Assembly: GCA_020796225.1 (NCBI GenBank)
Contig: CM036771.1
Span: 34,223,544 to 34,287,543 of the forward strand
Direction: 5' to 3'
Length of the DNA stretch: 64,000 nucleotides
Origin: Arion vulgaris
Lineage: Eukaryota; Mollusca; Gastropoda; Stylommatophora; Arionidae
The notes below the pieces were generated by a model. That model searched no databases. It was not told the DNA's origin and saw only the letters and a list, made by a program, of their open reading frames with translations. Positions 28,201 to 40,200 of the stretch are shown here, piece after piece (the first letter of the stretch is position 1; each line of letters starts with the position of its first letter). Position numbers and translations under genes: made by a program.

Positions 28201-31200
28201 CAGACAGGCTGGCTGGCTCTGTCACCATATCAGAGGGCCAGTCAATGGATAGAGCTGATATTTTCAACGCCCTCTTAGAGTGTGGCGAAAGAAGATTTTC
28301 ATTTAAACCAATCCATGTCAACTACTAGATTGCAAGAGCTGGGTTTGAAGATTGAAGTAGCAAGAAAAGAACAGCATAACAGGTACATGAGTAGGCTAAT
28401 CAATCAAAATCGAACTGGTACGGTCAGTCACTGGACACTTGGAGATATTGCAAAGGAGATCAGAACACCTATGGACATGTCCGAGTGCAATGAAGATATT
28501 CCAAACTGAAACTGAAACATGGCAAACGATGATGGTCTTTATGAGGACTATCATCATAGCCCTCTAGACATGTCCAAATGTGATCTAATCCTGCCTATCA
28601 AATTCAGCAGCGCCCAGCGCAATAATATACCAGTTCAATGTTGATTGAATCAATCTTGCCGAAATTGTGCTTACTGTTCTTTTCGGACTGTATAAGTGCT
28701 GACATCCATCTCTCTCAGCCGGTCGGCGCAGATTTCCAACCCCTGAATCTCCTCTACTTGAAAACGCTTTCAATGCTTCTACGAATGTCATTTTCTGCCC
28801 ATGTGTTGCCAGGGCCCACAAGGGTAGCAAAACATAGTAGCACTGCGACCTACATGGGATGTTGTAAGAGGCGGCTGAGGTATTGGCCTAGGAATCTACC
28901 TAGTAAATAAAAAGTAGAAATTAGATATACTGGCCAACTTGTAGGTGCATAACTAGCAAATACAATTGCTCTTAGGCTCAAATCACAAAGAGGGGTTTAA
29001 TAAGTGGTCGATATGGAGTGCTCAAAGAAAAAGAAGAAAGTCATTTTGTTTCATTGCTGTGCCCTTTGATATCAATATTAGACTATATTTTAAATTACTA
29101 GTACCAGAGTTCATTGTCTTCCATGGATTTTTTAGGTGTACCAAAGGTGAGATTACAAGGTATTCATTCAGAACTGCCTGTTGAAATGAAAGCACTGAAG
29201 TATGACCGGTACTTTTGCAGATACATTTCCAATATCCCAGGTAAAAATTCACTCTTTCATTTTTGTTATATATAATTTGTATGGGCTTTTGTGGTGTCTT
29301 TTTAAAAGATTTGAGTGAAATCGAAGAAGATTAACTTCTGTGGCAGGCAGAGCCAGAGAAATCGGTCTTCAATTGTTTGATCGATTGATTGATAGGATCA
29401 TCATCATTGCATTTCAGTGAATAATCATGTGTGCTCTGATATCTTTCTTACACAGGAAGATTTCAGCGGTAGTGCACAAAATTCATAGCACTGGCGAGGG
29501 TTCCCGATCAAATTTTGAAGATGGTTGAATGTTTTGTACTGAATTATTTTTAACCCTTTGAGACTGCTGAGCCGATATATTGGTTCAGAGAAATGTTCAT
29601 GATGTGCTGAATTTACATCTTAATTTTTCGTACCTATGGATCCAGAAAATCATTAAAAAATAGTATTACAAGTATTGCAAGAATCATAATAACAATAGAC
29701 ATATAGCAAGTTTCAAGATGTATTGACTATATCTAGTATCTCCACAGCAAAGTCTGTTTCATTTTCTCTAATTCTGTTTTACTTCACGGCATCAGGATAA
29801 AAAGAGATTTCTAGATCATGCATTTGTGTGCCTCATAGATAGTGTTTTCACCGCTTGTTATTTCTGATATTTCCGCCTTTTACATGTACTGCCTTTTGCT
29901 TTGTATCCACTGTATTGGAATAGTATAGCTCATTGAGGAGCACTGTCTGTTGGTAATCAGCTTATGGAGCAGAACCATTTAATTCATTGTTTCTTGATAA
30001 AGCTCAGTACTGATGTTGTACCCACTTTTTCTTGGTGGCTTTATTTCGAAACCAATCTCTTCTTGATACTTCCAGCATTCAGCGTAGACACTTCAACTCT
30101 GTTTTGTCAAAAAAAGTTTGGCTACAGCTGACAATCCATCATTTACATTCAGATTTATGAATCCACATAAAAAAGTATGTGGTTTTTTCTTCTGGCTGCT
30201 TGTTAAGTGTCCATGTATCTGCAGAACGACTAAAATAATAATGCATAAGTTGCAAATATTCATCAACTGATGTCTGCTTAGAATAGAGGGACTGAGATGA
30301 TATGATAGGGTTACAAATGAGGAGCTTTGGAGATAATAAGGCAGATTCCGTGTATCAAGAGTATAAGAAAGATGCTTACGCTGCATAGAAAACACCTTGA
30401 TAAAGTCTGAGGTGAATATAACAAATAGGATAATTTCAATAGTATGAGAAAGTTACTGACATCCAAACAAATTACAAACAGGCTAAAAATAAGAATGATC
30501 AAATGCTATATATCCTATATTAATGTATGGCGCGGAAACATGGACAATGAACAAGCAGTTAGAAGACAGAATTGATGCATTTGAGATGTGGATATATAGA
30601 AGAATAGGCAGAGTTTCATGGACAGAAAACAGACAAATAAACAAGTTTTAGGAAAACTAGGTATGAAGAAACAATTATTAAGAAAAATAAAATTCAGACT
30701 AGTAAAGTATTTTGGGCACATAAAAGACATGACACATTTACTAGAGAGGAAAGTTGAGGGGGAAGAGCAAGAGGAAGACCGAGAGATAAGTGGGAGGGAA
30801 ACTTAAGAAATGGACAGGTTACAGTCTGACAGTGTGCAACACCAAGGCAAAGGACAGAGGATGCTGGAGATTCATTGCAGCCAACCTTCGATGTGGAGAC
30901 GGCACCTGATGATGAATATAACAAAATGCTCTTTCCTGACCTACAGGGATTGGAAAGAAATGGAGGCCTAGAAATACCTCAAGACAAGGTTTGGATGCAG
31001 ATATATATAATATACAGAAGAGCTGAGTTGGTTGAGGGCCTAAACCCCAATCTGGCTTTAATGGTTTGAGAGAGATCAAGATATCTGCACCAGAGAGAAA
31101 GAAAGAATATAAGATCCATCTGGTGACTCTAATGTTGTTGTATTATTTATTATAGTTAGAAGATACTGATATGTGCTGCATGTATGTTTTGCTTACAGGC

Positions 31201-34200
31201 AGTTTCTTGCTGTACATATACTGGTCAGATCAGCTGCTGCCCTGCTGCCCATTGAAAGTTGCTGTGACTGCCAAAGGAGAAGTGAAGAAAGTAAAGGTCT
31301 CAGGGGAAGGCCTAAATGGGGGAATTGCAAATAATGAGCTGAAGATTTTTCTGGACACTGAATGCAGGACCAGGTGTGTTAACACATTGAGGTGGTATGG
31401 TTAATTTTTTGACTTAAGCAGTCATACAATCATTAGTAAGTCTAGTCTTCTGTATATGTGGGGAGAATGTTTTCAGTGTTGTATAAGTACAAATTATACG
31501 AGATATGATTCAGTGTAACATATATGCTGAAAACATCATAAGGAAATCAAGGGGCAATCAGATTTTTTCCAGAGATCACTGATCTCAGTGTAGGTAAGAT
31601 GGAGTTCTTAGTCCTGTCATAGATGGGTAATATATTATAGGTCCTGTATTCAAGTTGAGCATGTAAAATAATCCTTCTTCTTCATCACCTTTCAACTCCC
31701 AGTGGAGCACAGATCTTCAACAAGCTTCTTCCAGCTCTTCCTCTCTCTTGCCATCCTTTCCAACTCTTTCCATGTTTTACCTATCCTCCAGCTCTTTCTC
31801 CAGGTCTGTCTAGGCCTTCCCAACTTCACTTTCCCTGCGTGTTCCAAAACAGTGCCTGTCTTGCAATGCTTCCGGTTGGTCTTCTCAATGTATGTCCTAT
31901 CCATCGCCAGTATCTCCTCCTGACCTCTTTCTCCACTGGTATCTGCTTAGTTCTTTCTCTGAGTTCCTCGTTTGTAATCTTATCATACCATGGTTTAAGT
32001 TTTTGGCTTCATTTATCACGGGTGAGATAGCCATCCTCACTTCCTACCCTGCTTAGTCGCCTCTTGGACATACCTGCAGTAGACATTGCTGCATATTCTT
32101 TCCTCCCTTACGGGCCCCGCAGCACACGGATGGATCCGCACTTGTCGCCACTTCAACATGCCTTGTAGGGCAGTGTTACAATTCTTTGCTTCCTTGGGCC
32201 CCATCAACACATGGGTGAAAATAACCCTTCGGCTGTTCAAAATATAGAACAGCAGGCTTGAAAGCCCAGGCAAAATTCATTAGAAATATTTATTTTTATT
32301 TTCTTCCAAATATTTTTACCATCTTCTAATACCATTGGGGACCCTCACTGATGCTACAGTATATGCACTGCAGCTGTGATCTTCCTGTGTAAGAAAGAGA
32401 TTGAAGCACACATGGTTACTCACTGAAATGCAATGATGATTGTCCTATTAATCAATAAATCAATCATCAGGAATTTTACAGAAGATAGCAAAAAAGAGCA
32501 ATCGATCATTTTATAGTTCATAGTTCATATGTATAGTTCCAACTTCACTGCAACGGATCACCCCATAATGCTGGGTTCCTGCAACGAAAATCACACAAAA
32601 TGCTAATAACTGTCTCCTGTGTTGTGAACTAATTCCAGAATGAAAAAGCCATACCCACAAAAGAACCTAACACCGTCATAAATGCATATGGTCGTCGCTA
32701 ATGTGTCAACACAAAACTGTTCATCACTTGAACAGATCCTTTTATAAACTGACGAAGAAAAATACCTGAACTAAGATATCCTGATGATACAGTGCTACTG
32801 TCAATATAATAAAAAGGAATTTGGAAATTAATGACTGCAAGAGAAAGCGAAAACATAGGGAAAACAAAATTAATCACAACGATAAAAGAAGCATGACAAA
32901 TAGTATTTTATCACTGGAGAGAATATAGAAAATGTGAATGGTTTCGAATATCTCGGTTAACCTCTTGTTTACCAACTACGTGAGGGTGATGTAGTAGGAA
33001 TGCGCTGGTGTCTCCAATTACGTGAGGGTCACGTAGTAAACTCATCGTCAAATATTGTAGTAAACGAAACTACTGCTACAATAGACTATTTATAGCATTG
33101 AGGACATCTTCCTTGTATAAAACATTGTCATTGGTCAATTTTTCGCCCGTATGAAGGTTATTTATATCTTTGAAAGAGTGACTCTTTGTCAAAAATTGTT
33201 AAAGCAAAATGGCGTTAGGAAATCTATCAGGACAATTACACTGACAGAAAAAGCTTTGGCGTTGTTGTCATATGGTGCTGACGACATATTTAACGATGAA
33301 GATAGCGGAGATGATGATATATTTTCATCAAGTGAATCTGTTCACTCAGATTCTGAAAATTCTGTACAGGTGAGAGACACTGATGACGAAAATAGTGATA
33401 CTGACGTGAATGTGATTTACGTCCCAAGCAAGGTTCAGAACTGACCTTGTCGAAGTACTAGTACTGAGCAAATATCAAGTACTACTAGTACATAGAGCAG
33501 TACAAACACACATTTTATTATCAAAACATACACATACATATTTTATTTCAAAATACAAAATTTCAAACAAATATTCCAAAAAATAACAGAGTTATTAAAT
33601 TTTCAAATAAGTTGGTAGAAATGCAGAAAACGCTTGGGATGCGCTGGGGGTTCGACCTATAACCTCAGGTAAACAAGGGTTAATAGTTAACTTCTAGCCT
33701 ATGATCCCTTGATGATTAGGTCAGCAACAGATTCAGATATTCTACTCTGTTCTTGACCGTTCTCTGTCATTGTGATCCAACTCTTGTTCATTTCTTTCAG
33801 TTCCTGTTCTCATGTTCTTCACCAAGTAGATTTTGCTCTCTCCTCAGTTATAAGTTAAAAGTGGATTATCATTATAGTTTTATGGACATGCCGATATCTG
33901 TTCCAATCATCACCTCAACAAATTCAGCGTCCAGCGGCCCAACACACCAGTTTGATGTTGATAAATTAATCCTTTTGCATATTTCGAGCTCATTCCTTCT
34001 GGCTGTACTAATATTGACACGCATCTCTCTCAATCTGGAAAAATTCCATGCTATTGTTTACCCTCTACTGTCCGTCTCAGTACAGTTTTCATGAAAGAAT
34101 TAGTCTCCATGTGCAACACATATCCATTCCATCTCTAGAATTTCTTTTGAATTATGGTTTTCATATTTTCCTTCTGACATTTTGTAAGCAGTTCTTGATT

Positions 34201-37200
34201 AGAAATAGCTCTTGATCAAAATAAGTTTAAGATTTTTTGCAGACAAATTGTATGAAAAGTGTAGACACATCTTGTTCTGTCATTTCCAGCATTCTGATCT
34301 ATACAGTAAAGTTTATAGCCAACAGCTGCATGGTATGTTAATCTTTGTCTTCTTCAAAAGCTCCATATGGACCCCTTGTTAACCACTCTGTGGGATTTGT
34401 ATGTGATCTGAGCCTAAGAATGATTGTACATTGTGCCAGTTATGTGCCTACAAGTAGGCAGCACATCCGATTTCTGCCATGCATTTTATTTACTAGGGTA
34501 GTTCCTTAGGCCCCTACATCAGTCACCTTTTAAGACATGCCTGTAGGTTGCAGTGGTACTATTCTTTGCTTCCCTTTCAGGCCCGACACCACAAGGCCCA
34601 GCACCACACGGCCCCAATACCACATGGCCCTGACACCACACGGACCCCGAACCACACGGCCTGACACGCCCTGCACACAGGCCCGCACCACACAGGCCCA
34701 CACCACACGGCCCCAACACCACACACGGCCCACAGCACACCACACAGGCCCCACACCACACGGAGCATTTTAAAAAATATATATATATATCAATCAGCAA
34801 TATCTCACCTTTATTTTGACATTTCTACAGGGAAATAACTGCTGAGTGCCATAGCCACAGACAGAATGCACGATGTGATGTAAAAGAGGACAGCGATGGG
34901 CGGTATACTCTTAGAATCTTACCAACTGAACCAGAAAAGCATGTTCTTCAGATCAGATATGATGGGCAACATGTCCCAGGTAGGGCCAAGTTAGTCTCTT
35001 AGACTATAATGTTAGAGCTGTGGGGAAGAGTTAACTCTTTCACTCTATAAGTTTATTTTCACCTTCGGACTCATTGATTCTTCTTCTTCTGCATTCGCCG
35101 GCTATGAATTCAGACGTAGCCATGTGTGGCTCTTCTGGCTGATTTTTGCGTGAAGACTTGCTTACCGTTTTGTTGGTTTCCTCGCCATACAGGCGGGCCT
35201 TCTCCAAATTCAGAGGTGGACGCATTGATAATTTAATGTATACTTAATTGACCAGTATACTTAATTGACAAACAGGTGGAACAAGAGATAAATAGCAGAA
35301 GGTGGTGATGGATAGGACACACACTGAGGAAACCCCTCTACACGAGACAGGCTCTCTGATGGAACCCCAGGGCAATAGAGGTAGGGGAAAGCCCAGGAAC
35401 CCCTGGAGACGAGAGTTAGAGAGGAAGTAAGAAAATGGGGAGAGAGGAGAGAGATCTGGAAGGATGACCTTGGATAGGTGGGCTTGGAAGGCCTTGGTTG
35501 TGGACCTATGCTTCCCTAGGGAGCGAAGGGTGAAGCAGAATTAACCAGTATACTGACTTTGCAGCATCTGAAGAAATAAAACGAGCCAGTCTATCGGCTC
35601 AGAAGGACAAAGGGTTAAAGATATCACAGTGTAGTACCTCTGAAATCGGAGAAGGCATGCCTGTATAGCAAGGGACACTGATAATAAGGAAAGTAGGCCT
35701 TCATGCAAAAATCAGTCAGAAGTGCCAGTACAAGGTGCCATGACTACATCTGAATTCAGCAGGCAAAACGCTAGAAGAAGATCACAGTGTAGTAAAGTGC
35801 AGACAAAAAAAATGAATTAACAGTAATAACCCTCTATAAGGACAAACAAACCATAAAAACAATAAACAAACAAATTTAACTGCACCTGAATTCATAGTGT
35901 GCAAATGAAGGAGAATACAAATAAAAATATAGATTGTCATACAAAAGAAATAAATATGTATTTTTACTAACAGGTAGTCCATTTGATCTGAGAATTGGTG
36001 AGCCACCAGATCCAACAAAAGTAAGAGTGCTTGGTCCAGGTGTTAAAGATGGTATAATTGACACATTCGAGTCCAGGTTTCTAGTGGAAACACAAGGTGC
36101 TGGAGCTGGTCAACTGGCAGTGAAGATAAGGGGTCCAAAAGGTGTGTACTTTTGTATTATGTTCTGTTCTCTCTCTCGCGATCACCTAAAAGACTGATGT
36201 ACCAGATCTCTCCATAAATTCATTCATGTGGAAATATGATTCATGCAGCCTTAGCATGGGTGGGTTTCGTTACATCTTCAGCGCTATTTGGAGCTCTGGT
36301 GCTTATCCTTTGGCGATGTGTCCGGATTCAGTTAGCATTTACTGGGTTCGCTCTCCGTTAGCCTTTGGCTGTCCTCAGCCGTCCTGCAAGGCAGCGGGTT
36401 GACTTCTACACATTTAGGACATGTTCATCCGATATTAGCCAAACCTCCTTTATCTCTTACGACATGTGTGGCAGGTAACAGTGGCTCTATTCTTTACACC
36501 CCAAATTTGGGCTCGGTAACCACTCAGGCGATGTTCTGTTCTAAGATTATTAGCATAACATTTCTATTATAGTATTATAGGTATATCATGTCGAGCATAA
36601 GATTATTGATATAGTACAAAGCAGGCATTGAAGGGAGGCAAAGGATTCAAGAAAGAGAGGACGCCTAGGAAACCTGGAAATGAACTATGTTGAGAAAGAC
36701 AAAATATATCGGACTCAATTCCATGAGAAAGATTGACCGAGTTGCCCAGAACAGAGCGGTACAAAAATTAAAATCATTTCATATCCTTTACAGGACAATA
36801 TAACATGTTGAGAATAATATCTTGGTATATCATTTTGAAAGTATAATTTTTGTTATAACATCCTAAGTGTAGAGTTATTGATATAACTTATTTAATTTTG
36901 AAATAATCCTATCACATATTAAGTGCTGAAATAATGAGGGTGTAACATATTAAGTGCTGAAATAGTGAGGGTGTAACATATTAAGTGCTGAAATAGTGAG
37001 GGTGTAACATATTAAGTGCTGAAATAGTGAGGGTGTAACATATTAAGTGCTGAAATAGTGAGGGTGTAACATATTAAGTGCTGAAATAGTAGAGGTGTAA
37101 CATATTAAGTGCAGGAAATAGTGAGGTGTAACATGTTAAGTGCAGGAAATAGTGAGGGTGTAACATATTAAGTGCAGGAAATAGTGAGGGTGTAACATAT

Positions 37201-40200
37201 TAAGTGCAGGAAATAGTGAGGATGTAACATATTAAGTGCAGGAAATAGTGAGGGTGTAACATATTAAGTGCAGGAAATAGTGAGGATGTAACATATTAAG
37301 TGCAGGAAATAGTGAGGATGTAACATATTAAGTGCAGGAAATAGTGAGGATGTAACATATTAAGTGCAGGAAATAGTGAGGGTGTAACATATTAAGTGCA
37401 GGAAATAGTGAGGATGTAACATATTAAGTGCAGGAAATAGTGAGGATGTAACATATTAAGTGCAGGAAATAGTGAGGATGTAACATATTAAGTGCAGGAA
37501 ATAGTGAGGATGTAACATATTAAGTGCAGGAAATAGTGAGGGTGTAACATATTTGATTATTGCTATTTATATGAAAAGATTACAAATAAAATTCTTACAA
37601 AATATCTTCATGATCTTGAAAATTGCATTGGGACCTTTGCTGGTGCTATGGAGTTTGTGCACTGCAGCTGAGATCTTCCTGTGTAAGAAAGAGATCGGAT
37701 CACATATGGTTACTCACTGAAGTACAATGATGGTGGTCCTATCAATCAATCAATCAATCATTGGTATTATATATTAGGTCGCCCGAGTGGTTACCGGGAC
37801 CCAAATTTGGGGTGTAAAGAATATAACCACTGTTACCTGCCATGCATGTGAAGAGGCAACTAAGGAGGTTTGGATGAAATCGGATGCACATGTCCTAAAC
37901 GTGTAGAAGTCTATGCATTTAGGGCCTACCAAACCAATGTGCAACATATACACGTTCTTGGCAAAGATCAAACATATCACAAAGAGTGATTAAAATTGGT
38001 CAAGTAAACGAACGCAAGAAGAAGATATATTAGGTGTTCATCTGTTGATATACCATCTTATTTCTAATATTATAAACTACTGTGTTATTGGATGTTATTT
38101 TTAGAACAAAACAAAAACCACATTGTACTATTATTTCTTGTCAATGACATTATAATGTTGCTGGACAGCACAAGAAACATATGACATGATGTTTGTCAAC
38201 ACTTGTAAGACTAATGTCATTGGACTCTTTCCACACTTTCGCGCACTCTGCGCCACAGCGAAGTCCATGAACGCCATTAGCTGCACACTGCGCCATAGAG
38301 TTGGTTTCCTTATTATAAGAAGCCTTTCTAGTTTTAATTCTACTATTTTACTTCTGCTACTTTTTAACCTTGTTATTCTATTAGGTTGTCCAGTTTTCTT
38401 CAATTTAGTATATAATAATAATATATATATATTTGTTTATTGACGAGTAGTTGAGATTTTTTTTTTTTTAAACCTCCCTTGAATTAACTGTTTAAAAATT
38501 TAGGAAATAACTAGGGGTGGAAAAAGTTAACCTGGTCATTTATTTCAGGTGGATTTAGAGTGGATATGAGCAGAGAAACACAAGCTGAAAGAACAATTGG
38601 GTGCAGGTTTGTAACAAATTATCCAAATATATTGTTGGGTCTTCTTTCTTTTCTTTATTCCTGTTGGGACTCACAGCATCAGGATAAGAAGCGATCTCTA
38701 AAATAGCTTATGTCTGTGCTTCATAAACAGTGTTTTTCGCCATGTGTGTTTATCTTTGAGGTCCAGCTTTTGCACGGACAGCCTTTTGCTTTGTATCCAT
38801 TGTATCAGAGTAACTTTGCTCTTTGAGGTGCACTGTCTGTGTGCTTATGTGGCCAAACTATTTAATTATCTGTTCTTGATTAATTCAGTACTGATGTTGT
38901 ACTCACTTTTTTCCTGATATCTTCAACTGGTCTCTTCTTGATATTCCCAGCATTCTGCATAGATACTTCATCTCTGTTGTGACTAGTTTTCATCTATCAT
39001 TTGATGTCAGCATCCAGGTTTGGCACTGATAGCATAATGGGGAGAAATATTGGCAGCGTTTTCCTCTCTAGCCGTTGTTGAGTAAGAAACTAATTTAGTA
39101 GAAACTAATTTAGTAGAAACTAATTTAGTAGAAACTAATAACTAATTTAGTAGAAACTAATAAAGGTTTAATTGAAAATATTCAAGTACATGAGGGTCTC
39201 TGTAGCTAAGTGGTTAAACCGTTTGTATTACGTTCCAAAGGTCGCGGGTTCAAATCTGAATCATGCTGTTTTGTTCAAGTGTGCATTTTTTCATAGAATC
39301 CTAGGATTGTTGCTGGAGCTACAGAGTTTATGCTTTGTGCAATACTTACAGCAGGTGGTGTGCCATTTCTACAAAGATGGTCCGAGACATATATGGGAAA
39401 GCCGGTACATCCAAGACATATATGGGAAAGCCGGTACATCCGAGACATATATGGGAAAGCCGGTACATCCGAGACATATATGAGAAAGCCGGTACATCTG
39501 AGACATATATGGAAAGCGGTACATCCGAGACATATAGGGAAAGCCGGTACATCCAAGACATATATGAGAAAGCCGGTACATCCGAGACATATATGGGAAA
39601 GCCGGTACATCCGAGACATATATGGGAAAGCCGGTACAACGAATTCAATACTTCGTCTTTAGACTCTTTATTTCAATAGATAACTCACGTCATACCTTGT
39701 GATACATGAGGCCTATAGTGACACATGTGACTCCTACAAGGACTCTTCATAGTTTCTTGTCCTTTGTAGCCTGCTGCACAGTGTTCTCATTATCATCAAC
39801 ATCAAGTATCTTGTCCCTTCGGGAACTTGGCTCCCATGACAGCAGTCCTGAAAAACTCTCTTTTCTGGGCAAGCTGACCGGCCTCAGCAACAGTCCTTCT
39901 CAGATCATCAATGACATCTTGCATCCATCATCTTCTAGGTCTTCCTCTCATGCACAGTGTTCTACAGCACACAAATTATGTGTAATTCTTCCATTATATA
40001 TCTCCAAGTTTTTCTTGAACTTCTTTCTTTTTCCTTTCAGTATGCATTGATCGATGTTCTTGTAGGTGTGTGTCAGAAATAATGTCACCTGCAAAGAGTA
40101 TTGTCTAAAGCACAAACTCTGTCACTCCGGTAACAATCCTAACGATCTACTTAAAATGCACGAAAATGACCAAGATACTGTGTCAACATTTTTTTTAAAA

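Noticed and set aside
29545..29590. A further TTAA-type element start (aaccctttgagactgctgag)
   Set aside because: No matching inverted end or TTAA pair found within 1 kb, so only noted as a lone terminus.
33151..33444. Acidic 97-codon frame as an independent host gene
   Set aside because: It lies wholly between TTAA-bordered inverted repeats, and a similar remnant occurs in another such element; best explained as transposase leader.
34519..34800. Cys/Gly/Val-rich open frames on both strands
   Set aside because: Low-complexity C/A-rich array derived from a SINE head; open by composition.
36914..37553. Possible CRISPR array (also 39381, 63161)
   Set aside because: The repeats are directly adjacent with no unique spacers, and the organism is a eukaryote. 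They are minisatellites.
39188..39260. A tRNA gene with good A and B boxes
   Set aside because: The cloverleaf does not close and the sequence continues into a SINE body shared with 18280-18487 and 61890-62075. The same reasoning removes tRNA-like heads at 1890, 8815, 18460, 45762 and 62345.
39275..39679. Repetitive open frames on both strands (100-114 codons)
   Set aside because: They are translations of the 29-bp array, open in several frames on both strands; three units are 87 bp, a multiple of three. Not a protein.
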